In this document: in pieces, positions 1 to 11,890 of the stretch
Position numbering within the stretch: position 1 is the stretch's first letter
Layout: each line of letters starts with the position of its first letter
DNA from: Lunularia cruciata
Lineage: Eukaryota; Streptophyta; Marchantiopsida; Lunulariales; Lunulariaceae
Direction of reading: 5' to 3'
Length of the DNA stretch: 64,000 nt
NCBI GenBank assembly: GCA_948567375.1
Contig: OX419757.1
Span: 13,778,974-13,842,973, forward strand
Program-made: the position numbers and the translations under genes
Notes under the pieces: model-generated
Databases searched by the model: none
Seen by the model: the letters and a program-made list of their open reading frames with translations, nothing else
What the model was told of the DNA's origin: nothing

Positions 1-2186
1 TACCATGGGAGGCCTGGAATGGTCTTAAACCTGATTTGGAACACCTATGCACATGGAGATGCCAGACTTTCATACTTGACAAATTGCATAAGAAAATTTG
101 ACTCCCATGCAATCAAAGGAAACTTCAGTGGCTATGGAACACGTGGCTACATCTTCTACATTCCAGATAAAGGGAAATGGATATGCTCACATTGCTCATA
201 GAGCACACCACACTGCAATATGGCAATTGAAATTGACATTAGTCCTAGTGACAATTATGATTTCTTCAACAACAATATGGACAATCAAATCTCACTAACA
301 ATGATGTACTTGATCTTCCTCCAATAGAAGCATCAACTATCACACCACAAAATTCAGCACCACAACACGTCAATGCTTTTCATAGATCCACCAGAATTGC
401 ACAACCATCTTGTTGGTCCTCTGCACCTAAGTACACTACCACTGCAACATCTAACAACAACAAAAAAATTCACAATCAGTTGATGAACATTGAAAGCTCA
501 TTCTCACAAACCACTAAACCAACATGCTATGCTGATGCCCTTAGAAGTACTGATGTAGCACAATGGAGTGAAGCCATACAAGCTAAATATTATGCACTTA
601 TTCAAATGCAAGTTTCTGCAGAAATGCCAAGCTCCGACTTACATCGCTTTTCAAATATCATCTACTCCAAGTGGGTCTACAAAATGAAGACCAATGCATA
701 TGGAGTCATCAAAAGATACAAATCTTGTGTGGTAGCACAAGGTTACACTCAAATCACGGACACCAACTTTTGGACCATATTTGCACCTATTGCTTTTATG
801 ACCACTATTCCCATCTTACTCAAAATGGCTACAACACATGGTCTCTTATTGAGCAGGTGGATGTCATCACATCTTACCTGAATGGAACTCTTGAACATGA
901 GGTTGATTTGGCACCAACACCCCGTTATGCCACATCCAGAATTATCTAGAAATTGCAAAAGCACTACATAGTCGCTGACGTTCTGGTCACAGTGGTTCAA
1001 GACATTTAGACTCAGAGGTTACTAGACATGGGTACTACATCACCTTACAATCAGAGCTTGTTCTATCTCCTAGACAATGGACAATCATTGCACCTCATCT
1101 TATGTGTTTGTGACATATTTCTCATCAAAAAATCTTCCTCACTCATTACAGTCAAACAACGCCTTGCTCGCAAACTTATCTCAATGATCTTGGTTCACCA
1201 CGCTACCTACTTGGCATTGAGATCAGCCGCTAGGGCATCGGCAATATCTCCATCAACCAAGCAGGCTGCCTCAAATGAGTACTCTCTTGGGTGAATCTTG
1301 CCAACATGCACTCAATTTGCACACCTCTCATTCCTAGAACTCAACTCACTACAGCTAACATCATAAATTCAAAAACAAAGCACCCATTGTGTCAACTTCT
1401 TAGCAAACTCAACTCCGCCGCCACTTGCACCCGCACAGACATTGCTCCCAGTCTCTTTACTTGCTCAACATTCTTCTCACCCGATTGATGCACATTGGGC
1501 AGCCCTCAAACATGCTTGTCACTACATTATTGGCACAATTGATTAATGTCTTACCTAGTCAATGTTTAAACCACACCCACCTTATTTGCTTATGCTGATG
1601 CAGACTGGGCCAACCAATGATAGTCTTGCAAATCATACACTGGTGTACTTCTCCTTCTCAACAATATTGCTGTCATTTGGTTCTCCAAGAAACAAACAGC
1701 AGTCTCACTTTAGACAGTTGAAGTAGAATACTACGCTCTTGATGGTGCAGGCCAAGAAGCCACATGGGCACACAACCTCCTCACCTCCATCAGCAATTTC
1801 AACAGACCAATTATCATCTATGCAGACCTCCATGGAGCGATTGCTGCAGCCTCTAGTACCAGCACTGTTGCCTCCACTCTGAATGGAACACATAGACATT
1901 CATCACCAAAGGACTTGTCTTGTTAATTCCAATTCCCACCAACAACATGGCAGATTTTCTCACTAAAGTGCTCCCTAGGCCTTGAATTGCTACCCGTTCT
2001 TGAGACCTCAAAACTCTCTAAACGCTTCTTTCTTCTTCTCCTAGAGCTATCACATTCCACAAAATTCCTCCACAATTCTCCATATGCAACTCCTTCATTT
2101 TCCCCTGTCCAACACCACCTTCAATCCCGACCCCGACACCAACCTCCTTCTTCTAATAACCACAAAGTCTTCGTGGTAGAGGGGGG
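1..2186 (+). mobile_element. Ty1/copia retrotransposon fossil, pol 3' part
   Basis: Decayed internal region of a copia-type LTR retrotransposon that runs in from the left edge. In order I see the integrase-to-RT linker region (about 100-480), the start of the reverse transcriptase domain (about 480-940, with a typical QWSEAIQAKYYAL-like block), and the RNase H domain. The RNase H part shows ADADWA near 1595, VEYYAL near 1720 and NMADFLTK near 1945. A polypurine run just before 2187 would be the 3' polypurine tract. The element is broken many times and has no 5' part in the window. It looks old. Copia assignment rests on domain order and these motifs. Confidence 0.8.
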
Positions 2187-3124
2187 TGTTGCCTAGTGGA
2201 TGAGGAACATGCCACAATACCGACCACATACCGACTTTGGAAATGTTAGTTTTAATTCCTTGGTTGATGGTTTGTACAACTCGAACTAGAACACCCGTTG
2301 CTGAACCTTTCCCATCGTAGGGCTAAGACGCATAAGTTTCTTCTTGCTGCTTGGCAATATACACCACCTCGTAAGCACGCATGTGGAAGTAATGTATTCA
2401 TTATGCGAATGCCAATTTTTTTCCTCCAGTTGCCTGATCTCCATTGTTTGGGCAACTTGTGCCTCCTCCAAGTATTCTTGAAGGTGGGTGTTCCCGGGCT
2501 ACGATTTGATTCTGTTGAACGGTGTCATAATGTACTTGATCCATGATTGCACTATGGTGGTATTTACTTACTTCGCCACACAAGTAACCCATGACGTATC
2601 GATTAAGAGAACCAGGTCTCGGAGCAAAAGGGGCCGAGTTCTCTCCAGGGTCTGTACCAGACTGTGGGTGAAGAAGGGTGCCTTGTTTCTACATGTCTCA
2701 TGCTTAATCCAAATTTTGTTGATCTGCAGATGAAGGTTCATAATGAGGTTTCAAATGTGCAGGTCTGATATCCTCGTCCGTTGTATCCTCGGGAACCATT
2801 ATCAGGTCCACGTCCAAGACCTGCCAAAGAAAAGTTCCAAGATCCCTGGCCTAAGGTGTTAGCTGGCTTTACTCCAAGACTTGGTTTCTCTCTTCTCAGC
2901 CTTGTTGGTACGACTTTGGGTCCAGCAAAGATGGTGTTGCATGATCTCACCTTCAGAATACAAAATTTTGGTGGATCAGGTGACAACATAGAGGAAGTAG
3001 ATTGATTGAAGGGAGCCCCTGGCCCCTTACTACACATTTATGCTCATTAGCTTAAGGACTAACATTAGCTTCAGGACTATCAACTAGAATCAATGCAAAA
3101 CACAATAAATAGTCCCTCCCAACA
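2187..3124 (+). repeat. Candidate 3' LTR of the copia fossil
   Basis: Begins TGTTG directly after a purine run (GAGGGGGG) at the end of the copia internal region. A matching CAACA end occurs at 3120-3124. There is no second LTR in the window to confirm the boundary, so the right end is a guess. Open frames inside (for example 2738-3037 minus, 2781-3005 plus) match no protein I recognise. Confidence 0.3.
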
Positions 3125-3468
3125 ACCGAACCCATTCATCATTCTTGGTTGTAGGTTACGATACCCCATTCTTTTTGGCGTTATGTTTCGATAAAACTTG
3201 TAATTAAACACTTTGATATATTAAACTTTGTCACATAAAGAAAACATTTTAAAATGTCTTTAGATCTCAATATGAGCTTTTTTGCTTTTCTTTCTTCCTT
3301 AATAAAGAAAAAACTAAATAAATTTCATTTGTCAAGTATTTCAACCCTCCTTTGTCGTTCTTCATACGCACGCGTCCTGCACAAATTGCCGATGTCAACA
3401 TCCCATGTGATGTGGAACACTTATATTTTACCTCCATAAGGAGAGCTTGAGAAGGTATGGAGGATTAC
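3125..3468. other. AT-rich spacer, nothing recognised
   Basis: Spacer between the copia fossil and the pseudogene exons. Further exons of the cyclopropane synthase pseudogene would be expected here on the minus strand, but none could be recognised. The methyltransferase half of that gene appears to be lost. Confidence 0.4.
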
Positions 3469-5554
3469 CTTCATCAACGGTTTCCACATAGGCGACGGTA
3501 GTGGTTTTTCTAATCTCGGCACCTTATGCTCCGAGTTCCTTCACCACCTGCATTGAAAAACAGAATTAGAAGTTCAAAATGTGTAACATATGTTCAGCTG
3601 TATCCAAAAGTTTCTAGATTCTGTTAAACAGGAAAAACAAAACTCAGTGGATAGCCATATCTCAGAATCCAAATTCCTTGGTCACATATTTCTCAGAGTG
3701 CCCTTTGGTTGTTATCCACTGCGGTCGTCCAAAAAGCTGCGGACAACACAATGGTACAATTTATATGGAACTCCGGGTTTCTTCTCAGGCGTGGTGCAAC
3801 TCCACAAATAAATCAATCTGCTGTGACAAGGACCATCTACTACAAGAGCCAAGCATTAGAGCATTACGATTGTCGATATGCTGAAAATTATATGCACGAA
3901 CTCACCTGTAGAAGATGATGACTTCGGCAGAAGGTCGGGATGGATATCTCCGAGAAGCCCAAGACTGCTTGAGATGAGCAAGACCAAATTGACGCACACA
4001 CAGGGTCCTACAAATTGTCGTGCAAAATCCATAAACAGTGAGGACAATCAAAAAGAAACTTATAAAGCTATCAACCGAGTAGTACACAGTAAGTAGATGC
4101 TGTCGAAACTCCTCTGAAGTAAATGAATAACCACAAATGAAAGAGCGAAACACGAAATCAATTGATATGGGATTATCGGACTGTGCAATTGCGCAGTACC
4201 CGGTAGCATTCTTTGAAGTATTGTGAGTATGAATATGATTCAAGAAACTCGCCAAGTGTGCACGTCTCTTCGACTGATGAAAACGTCGCTTTCTACTACC
4301 TCTAGAAATCTGCAACCACCAAAACGATCAAAATTAAATCATTCACAACCTCTCTCTGCTGCAGACAATGCTAGAATTACGAAAACTTCCATATCCGAAG
4401 AGACCTCCACAAACGAAATGAGCCAGGACTCGAACTTACTCAACATCATTCGTTTTGAATTTCAGCATTTCACAAATCATCTTCCAGGAGTACGAATTCA
4501 CCGCATGTCTCCTCTGAGAGAAGCTTCCTAGTACAAGCTTCCAAGCTTGTAATTCCCCACTCGCCACCTTTTCCTTCGTCCAGACTGTTTTCAATAACAC
4601 ATCGGGATTCTCCATTTTCACTCCGATCTCGTCAAAGAACGCCATCATGTTCGGATGAGTCACCTGCGTTTCCACGCCCTTGGACATGATTACCATAGAG
4701 ATGCAGCTACTCCAACACCGAGTATGTCTGCTGCCAATACTCTTATTGTACTATATCACTCGATAAGCAAAGGTAGACTGCTGATAGGCTCTTGGACCGC
4801 CGAAACCAGCTGCAATTTTGCCCCATTGAATCAGTTGATGTCCCGCTAACTTGCCCTCTCGCAGAAAGAATGTGCTCTTCTTACAGAGACTCTTTTCCTC
4901 TCATAGAAGCTCAGTTCTTCAGGGCGGTACTGACCGAAGCATATGGTTGTGGGTATCTACCTTCATGAGGGGTTTATTTTGCCAATATTCTCGACAACAG
5001 AAGGCAGGGCGGAATCAAGAATTAGCAGTGCAGCTGTTCCCAGGTCGTGGTCACTGAAGACCAAGATCAGTGGATAGAGGACCAAAAGGAAAGAGCAAGA
5101 AGAGCTCCACCTGTTGTATTACAACGAGTTTCTTCAACTTAACTGGGGCCAGAGGAACCTCAATGTAGTAATTACAGTAGTTGGCAACAGAAAAGAGCGT
5201 TCTGACCGCCACCGATAGCTTCTTCGTGTGTACAGTGAGAGGTACTTGTGATTGGGTTCTTGATTCCCCTCGTACATATCGAAATTGACTCAAAAGATTA
5301 CAGTCTACCTCCATCTATAATCACGCATTCAGTCTAAAAACTTCGTTCTAGGCAGGCAGTATAATGTCTATTCCAAAGTTTCTGAGAAAACAAAGGAACC
5401 ACAGAAGTGAGGTCACACGGACTAACCTGAATGGAAAATATCAAGAGTAAATGTGGCCACCCTTCTCGTAGAGAATCACATTTATGCCTGCTAGAGCTAG
5501 AGTCCGAGCAGCGGTCAGACCTGCTACGTCGGACCCGGCTGTTGCCACTCTCAT
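3469..5554 (-). pseudogene. Cyclopropane fatty acid synthase-like pseudogene (N-terminal flavoprotein half)
   Basis: Plant cyclopropane fatty acid synthases join an N-terminal FAD amine-oxidase-like domain to a C-terminal SAM methyltransferase that adds a methylene to fatty-acyl double bonds. Minus-strand exons match the N-terminal half in order: 5554-5453 (MRVATAGSDVAGLTAAR, the FAD Rossmann loop, with D where GSG is usual), 4663-4440 (VTHPNMMAFFDEIGV...MLKFK), 4309-4200 (LGEFLESYSYSQYFKECYR), 4007-3906 (VCASIWSCSSQAVLGF...CRSHHLLQ, fully open), 3736-3677 (LFGRPQWITTKGHSEKYV) and 3547-3469 (AEIRKTTTVAYVETVDEG). Several splice sites still join in phase. It is dead: the second and third exons change frame internally, the donor after 3677 reads GA, the last exon has an in-frame TAA, and the stretch between the first two exons is unrecognisable. 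No methyltransferase half is seen. Family identity is strong; pseudogene status is firm unless the assembly is wrong. Confidence 0.8.
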
Positions 5555-7258
5555 TTTGTCCGCCCCATACGCTACTAGTTGATCATCCCAATGTCTTTGC
5601 CCCTTCCTCTCTGTTTCCATCTGTGCGCTTTAGAACGATCACAATTTCTTCACTTACCTCGAGGTGGAAGTCTCCTCTCATCCAGTCCTGTGGCTTCTCC
5701 CACACAAATTTTCAGTCCTATTACTGCATGCAGTCCACATTCACGCACATTTGCTTTGCAGTACTCGAAATCTCTAACTCAGCCAGTAGCCGAAATTAAT
5801 GATGGAACCTTCTTGGGATTCTGTGCACGCAGACTTCTGTAGTCACCAAAAAGGAACCATGCTGCAGCAGCAAGCGGTGGGGTTAACCAGAACGTCAATC
5901 TCCACCTCCTGTAATAATATCTATGGTCTTCCTTTTCCGTCCTGTCGGACTCAGCGATTGAATTAGCAGAACTTAGAAGAGATTTATAAACTTATCAAGG
6001 ACGCAAAAAGAAGAGTCTGTTTGAAGGGGAAGGAAAGGCACAAAGTCTCGGCTTCCGTACATTGAGCAGATCCACGCAAAAGAAGAAGAAGAAGGATCCA
6101 ACGAAGCTTTACTTCAGTGGTTGTTGTTGATGCTGCTACAAGCGCAGATGCAAGTGTGTGGAAGCCAATCCATACGTTTGTATTCAGCAGCAGCTGTATT
6201 ACCTTCTCAAACTTCTGGACAGCAGCGTCGTCATCCCACTCGAGGAGGAGCCCATTACAGCGGCTCCTCTCACTGCCAAGTCACAGTACAAGTTCAGACA
6301 AAATGCATTCCACCAGCATACTCAAATCTTTAAAATCTAGAACGGTAAATTATAAGTAGCTACTGCCTAATTATAATCGATCTCCAGATTGTTGAGAGCA
6401 CAGAGAGACTGGATCAACTTGTGGACAAAGGGCCATCAGAAGATATCAGGGCTTGCAACCAGTTGAAAATCATCATCTTCCCCTTCTTTTAGTTCTTCCT
6501 TGGACCCACACAGAGACCACTACACCGTAAATGATTGGTTCCCCTCAATGCCTTGTTGCAGTACAATATATCAAGAATTACGGACAGCATGATTCTATCC
6601 ACGTTGTATTTACTGTCCTACAAATCCCCCTTCTTCGCCTTGTGAATCTACTGTGTGTCAAATCAGCATCATTCCATAACATTATGTTGTTCATTTAAAA
6701 ATATTCTAAGAGTTTCCTTCTTCTCCATTCTTTAAATTATGGCTTAGTGGACAGCTTTTCTTCGTCCCTGCAAGGCAGATTTTTCAAGTACAATTCTCTC
6801 ACATGATAGAGGTATATACCGAGTTATGGCAAAAAAATGCTTCCAACTGATCATGTCAGAATGAGGGTAGCAATATTAGGATCTAGAAGAAGGTAAATGG
6901 ACGAAGTTCGAATTTTGACTCATTCTATGACCCGCTGAACCTCCATATTTCCATCCGATACGATAGTCTCGTTCTCTAGTTATGCAAACCATTTCGACTG
7001 CCCTAGCTTGAGCCGCGCAAATTCACTCGTGGGTGGATCTTCTTGTACGCAGTAGAGTAAATTTCTTCAGCTTGTTCAAATTTGGTATCTCAGATTTTTG
7101 GGAAGTTCTAAATGTAATCCGGTGTCTTCGAGATAAAGGTTGTGTCTTTTTCCGAAGGGATGGAACAGATGAGAAGACCGACGTCACAAGGTCGAAGACC
7201 TTGGTGTTGGATGGACTGGGAAGGAGAATGACTGATATCCATTTTCCATCAAACACCA
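5555..7258. other. Unassigned region upstream of the pseudogene
   Basis: Would hold the 5' flank of the ancestral cyclopropane synthase gene. It has a GAA-rich tract near 6080-6095. A 60-codon plus-strand frame at 6158-6340 (MEANPYVCIQQQLYYLLKLLD...) reads like real protein, being leucine-rich with mixed charge, but I do not recognise it and see no flanking exons. A second frame at 7033-7272 runs into a dispersed repeat. No RNA gene was seen. Confidence 0.3.
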
Positions 7259-7374
7259 GATTTCTCATGTAGACTTTATTGGGGCCTAACTCCATTTTAC
7301 CTTTTCCGTCTCTCCCTTGTACGGCTTGATGGGCCTTCCCATCCTTCGTGTTCTCTACGCGGTCGCCTTTTACT
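7259..7374 (+). repeat. Solo copy of a dispersed 115-bp terminal repeat
   Basis: Runs from ATTTCTCATGTAGACTTTATTGG to GCGGTCGCCTTTT. The same sequence forms both inverted ends of the 1-kb element at 21138-22138, so this is a stray arm or the remains of a second element. The shared inner segment contains TCTCCCTTGTACGGCT and CTTCCCATCCTTCGT. Confidence 0.7.
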
Positions 7375-8863
7375 CAGACACCTGAAGATGAAAGAAGCCA
7401 AGGCGAACATTCACAAGCCGATACGTACTTAATTTGGTGTAAGGCACCGATTGTTCAGTAATTGGTGTTGATGAGTTATGCAAGAGCCAACGTCTTGACT
7501 ATTGTTGTTTACTGCGTGGCTCTCACAAAGTACACTACAGTCCAGTCACTCTTGATAAGTGCACAATGCCTCAAGATTGCAATATGGGAAATTTTGCAGT
7601 TATCCAGAAATTTCAAAGTGTAACTATTCACCAAAATTCAGATATATGACATATTCTTAATAAACTATAATACAGTATTCTAGTTTTTCTAAATAATACA
7701 AATTTATGTTTACTTTGGGGAAGCTTTAATAATTCTACTTACAAAGAAATCGTAGCTATGAAGAACGTAATTAATTGTAATTACTCGTGTACATCGTTTT
7801 CCGGTCAAACCGATTCCATTATCAAGAGCTGCACGACAGTGTCCAACTTGCACTTATCGAGCATGGACTGTCTCGGGAAGAGATCGCTACCAAACTGGTG
7901 GCAATAATAGGCAAGTGAGATCGAGCCAGGTTATCGCCGAATCCCAGATCAGTTATTTTCGCTTGAGCTCTAAACTGATCGGGGCTGACTGTGTACGTCT
8001 CACCACTCTTCTGATCACAAAGAGGAGATTGCCAGAGCGCGATCGGTGCCAATCGAAGTGTTGAAAGACCAACTTGCTGTATCCCACTTTGTTATTGATA
8101 CAGCAATCAATTCTTCCCATCCTTCGTTTTTCCTCTGCGGTCGCCTTCTTCTTTATTATTGATACTGCAATTTCATAGACTAGCAGGCTCTGGTTAGTAA
8201 TATCGGAAAGAACTGTCGAAATCTGTACTGCATGTCAATAACCAACCAATTTGTTGTTGGCCACCTTGCTCAGGCCAAAAGTAAATTTTGAGACGAATGA
8301 TGAATCGAAATAATCTCATCTTTGAGAATTGACTGGGCTGTTACTTGCCGAGAATAGCTACCAAAATCGTCCCGAGAATTTATCCATTCGAAGCTGCAAT
8401 TAAACCTGTACTGAGTTCTTAGTACGGCAAGTGAGTCGCATGAGACTCTCGTATATGTCCTACTACACATTGTCCTCTATACATTGAGAATACAAATATG
8501 GAAGCGTTCCTTAGATCACGGTTCACTACCCAAGTACGACTTGACGAAGGATAAGTAGTAAATTACTCGTTATCATCCTGCATACCTAGTGGCGAGCAAG
8601 GTCTCATGTTAGTTTGTACTTCCAAGCGAGATTAGTGTAAAATAATTGTCTATATTGATTAGTCAATATACTAATGCTATCACTCATTCATTTCAGAATG
8701 CGACTAGATGTAAATATAAATCGTCCTAAGCTTCCTAAATTCCCATGAAGCTGTGCATGATTACTGGGATTTACCCCCGCCTGTTCGATGTCAACAGGAA
8801 TCCATCAACACTTCACACCAAAGGAAGTAGCAAGACTTTCATAGTAAGTCTGCACGGAACACG
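7375..8863. other. Unassigned; includes a partial dispersed repeat at 8112-8148
   Basis: No gene recognised. At 8112-8148 the segment TCTTCCCATCCTTCG...GCGGTCGCCTTC is a short copy of the inner half of the 115-bp repeat. It is flanked by TTATTGATAC(A/T)GCAAT on both sides (about 8092-8107 and 8155-8172), which may be a direct duplication around its insertion. Confidence 0.35.
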
Positions 8864-9179
8864 GAAGGTGGGTCCCCACTGGGCACAGTATGACTTCCTT
8901 CATCACTGGTCATTCGTGTCCAGAAATCGGGTTGCAGTCCAATAGCTCTGTATGCGTGGTAAGTTTCTGGTGATTGAGTGTATACATATATACATGCTGC
9001 TTCATGTATACATATATACATGAAGGTGGGTCCCCACTGGTCACAGTATGACTTGCTTCATCACTGGTCATTCGTGTCCAGAAATCGGGTTGCAGTCCAA
9101 TAGCTCTGTATGCGTGGTAAGTTTCTGGTGATTGAGTGTATACATATATACATATATGTATATGTATATATGTATACAT
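8864..9179. repeat. Two-copy tandem duplication, 158-bp period, with TA-rich palindrome
   Basis: GAAGGTGGGTCCCCACTGG starts at 8864 and again at 9022. The copies are nearly identical, differing at a few sites. Each ends in a TATACATATATACATG stretch; in the second copy this grows into a longer alternating TA/TG palindrome (about 9138-9186). The low-complexity frames across it are artefacts of that stretch. Confidence 0.9.
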
Positions 9180-11730
9180 ATATACATGCTTCGAGTAAGA
9201 ACTCAACGATATGATTTTGTTTTGACATACAAAGATGAAGTTGCTAGGATACTTAAGGGTTTGAAGTGGGATTTAAAATGGGAGGAACCTGAGGCTCAAG
9301 AAAGTGCCATGAGTATCTAAGTAAAGATCTAAATTTCTGCTCAATTCACGGGCCCCTCATTCCGAGTTTGTAAATGCAGAATATCAATCACAATTTGAGC
9401 TGCGAAGGTTATTTCGGTCATTTCTGAGAGATACTGGAGGAGAAATTCTATGAGTAAGTTCACACATTGGCGTTGATGGACCTCTTGGTCCAATGTAACG
9501 CAATTATCCCGTGTGGGTCCTAGTGCAGAAGGTAATGTGTTGGTTAGCTCACAGTCTGCAATAGTCTGATTCGACGAGCCGCAGAGACGAAATGAGATTT
9601 TGTGGGAGGTGGCAGAATATCGGAGCAGTTTCTCCGTCACTACTATGGATGAAGAGGGGAGTAATGCTAGGTAGGGTGACCAACTCCAAGAGCAACCAGC
9701 ATGCCTCAGATCGGCTTAGGTTCAGAGAAGGTGAAGGCGAAGGTTGACGATGGTTCAGCCAAGGGTCATCCTCCTACCTTCCTCTTCGTAAACGCTTCTT
9801 CTTCCTGGACTAACTGGAGGCCTTATACAGACCCTCAATTGATGCCGTACCTCCAATAGGGGAGAATTGGAGGTGCGCAGGGGGTAAACTCGAGATATCT
9901 GTCCCCGGACAAACTAGTTTTCAGTTCTGAGGGCTGGGCAAACTTGAAGGTTAACTGGAAAAGTATGTGTGAAATGTACATGTGAAGTGACATACTTGTA
10001 TACACTAGAATGTGTGAATGAAGTGAGATCAGAAGCTGTGCTCGTAGAACGAAGAATCCATCAAGCATGTGCCACTTACTACTCGCTTAAAGACAATAAT
10101 TTACCCTAGGTTGTTGACATCTTGTCTTCAATCTATCTTATCTTAACCTATTTACCCGATAATTCTTGTTATCCTACGCAGGTGCATTCAATCCCCACTT
10201 CCGTGTCGTAAGTGTATGTCACATTATATACACGTAGTATTTTTCTGTTGTTCCAAATCGCGCTAATATGTCCGAGATACCATAATCCGTTGAAGAGGGA
10301 ACTTGGCATTTCATGAGTCATTATACATAAGGGAAATCACGATTGGTGGGACTCTAATTCAAAACACTATTCTGGCACTACAGTAAATTTGGAATAATAT
10401 GTTAAACTTCTCTACATAACAATTTACTTACTTCGTTGCTGGTAAGTCAACCAATCGACTCTACTGCCATAACTAGAAGTCCGAACGAGTCATACAAGTT
10501 CCAAGATGCCATTTCATTCAACAAATCCATGACCAAACTTTTCTCCATAGCTATCGTGGGGGCAGTGTGTCTAATAAATATCGTCTCTCATTTCATTTGT
10601 TGGTGAAATTTTCAGCCCTTGTGGGGACCAATTCGTTTTTCGCTCCGAACAAGGTCTCTTCATCAGCAAGCTTTGGGCAACTGGTAAATATATATTGCAG
10701 CTGCCACAAAGTCTCCCCCACAGAAAGCTTAGGCAACCGTTGATATGTAAAAACCAATGCGCTAGTTCTCATAAGCATCAAAAGTTCCGCCTGCAAGCCT
10801 ACGAAGTACCCTCGCGCTAGAGAATAGTTTTGAAAGTCCATGAGAGGGTGCTAAATTGACCGAACCCACATCACAAAATATCATAATGCCTGGCCTGTAA
10901 AGATCCAAGCAAGGAAAAATACAAAATTTCGACCTGGGGATAATAAAAGGGACACATCATACTTCATGACATAAACATTCATGCAGTTTTCGTTATCAAA
11001 ATGTTGAGATAAGTCTTCTGGTTATGAAGATGTGAAGACTCGGGAATAACCCGCAAGATTAAACAATTCTCCAATATGCCAAGTAAGATGCGCATAGCTT
11101 CGAATTAAGCTGTAATGATGAAGGTCCCGCGAAATACTCCAGTATTAACAACTAAAGGTGAGAGATGGCAGGACATGTTTGTTGCACAGAGGTATCTATC
11201 GCCCTTATAGTTTCGAAAGTAAGGAGGTTAGGGAGGCCCTTGTTTGGAAACGTGGACATAATGGTACGTGTAATCTGCTATACCAGGCCTCGAATTCCAA
11301 GCTAAATGGAAAGAGAATGCTGTGTTCCTCAGAATGCTGGGCGCGGGTATGCAAGCTGACAAGTGAATGACAAGTACAAGTTCTCAAAAGGACCCCTACT
11401 CCCAAGATTATACACCCAACTTCCCACTACGCGAGGGCAGAGACCTAAACTGGCTTAACCAGCAGTTCTCTTCAGACTACAGACAAGTTTGAGGAAACGT
11501 CAATGTTTGTGACGTCCTATTCTAAACAAAACCAGTTCTGATGTCAGTACCATACAATTGTACTGTGGCCCGCGAGGTTGAATAACCTGCTGCAGTAGCA
11601 TGTAAAACCAGGAAGAGTTCTCTCCCGGTTCTTGCTTCTCGTCATATCCAGTACGATTATGGCAGTGAAATGAGTGCAATGACTTAAGGCTACGATACAC
11701 TTGAATAAGCGCATGGCGTAAACTCTAACC
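9180..11730. other. Unassigned region; one orphan open end at 9186-9320
   Basis: The frame 9186-9320 (plus) encodes RTQRYDFVLTYKDEVARILKGLKWDLKWEEPEAQ and then stops. It is charged and protein-like and could be the last exon of a host gene, but no family is recognised and no partner exon was found upstream. The remainder (mixed composition, many short frames) shows nothing I can support. Confidence 0.25.
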
Positions 11731-11890
11731 ACTACTCTTCTCGTTAGCTGTTGCTTGCTTGATGTTGGGTTTGTATCCACTACTCTTCTCTCGTTATCGG
11801 TTGCTTGCTGGTTTCTCCCCCCAACTCTTCTAGTTCGCTGTTTACTCGTTAGTTTCTACCCCATTCTCTTTTCGTTCGCTGCTGTATGCT
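11731..11890. repeat. Degenerate short tandem repeat
   Basis: Three to four imperfect units of about 55 bp sharing ACTCTTCTC(T)CGTT followed by TTGCTTGCTG or similar and a TTTCTACCCC-like tail. Copies diverge in length and sequence. Confidence 0.5.

Noticed and set aside
3902-4315. 137-codon minus frame as an independent small protein
   Set aside because: It crosses an intron of the cyclopropane synthase pseudogene and is mostly in the wrong frame relative to the conserved exons.
8839-9206. Minus and plus frames rich in Tyr/Ile/Met as genes
   Set aside because: They are translations of the TATACATATATACA repeat inside the tandem duplication.
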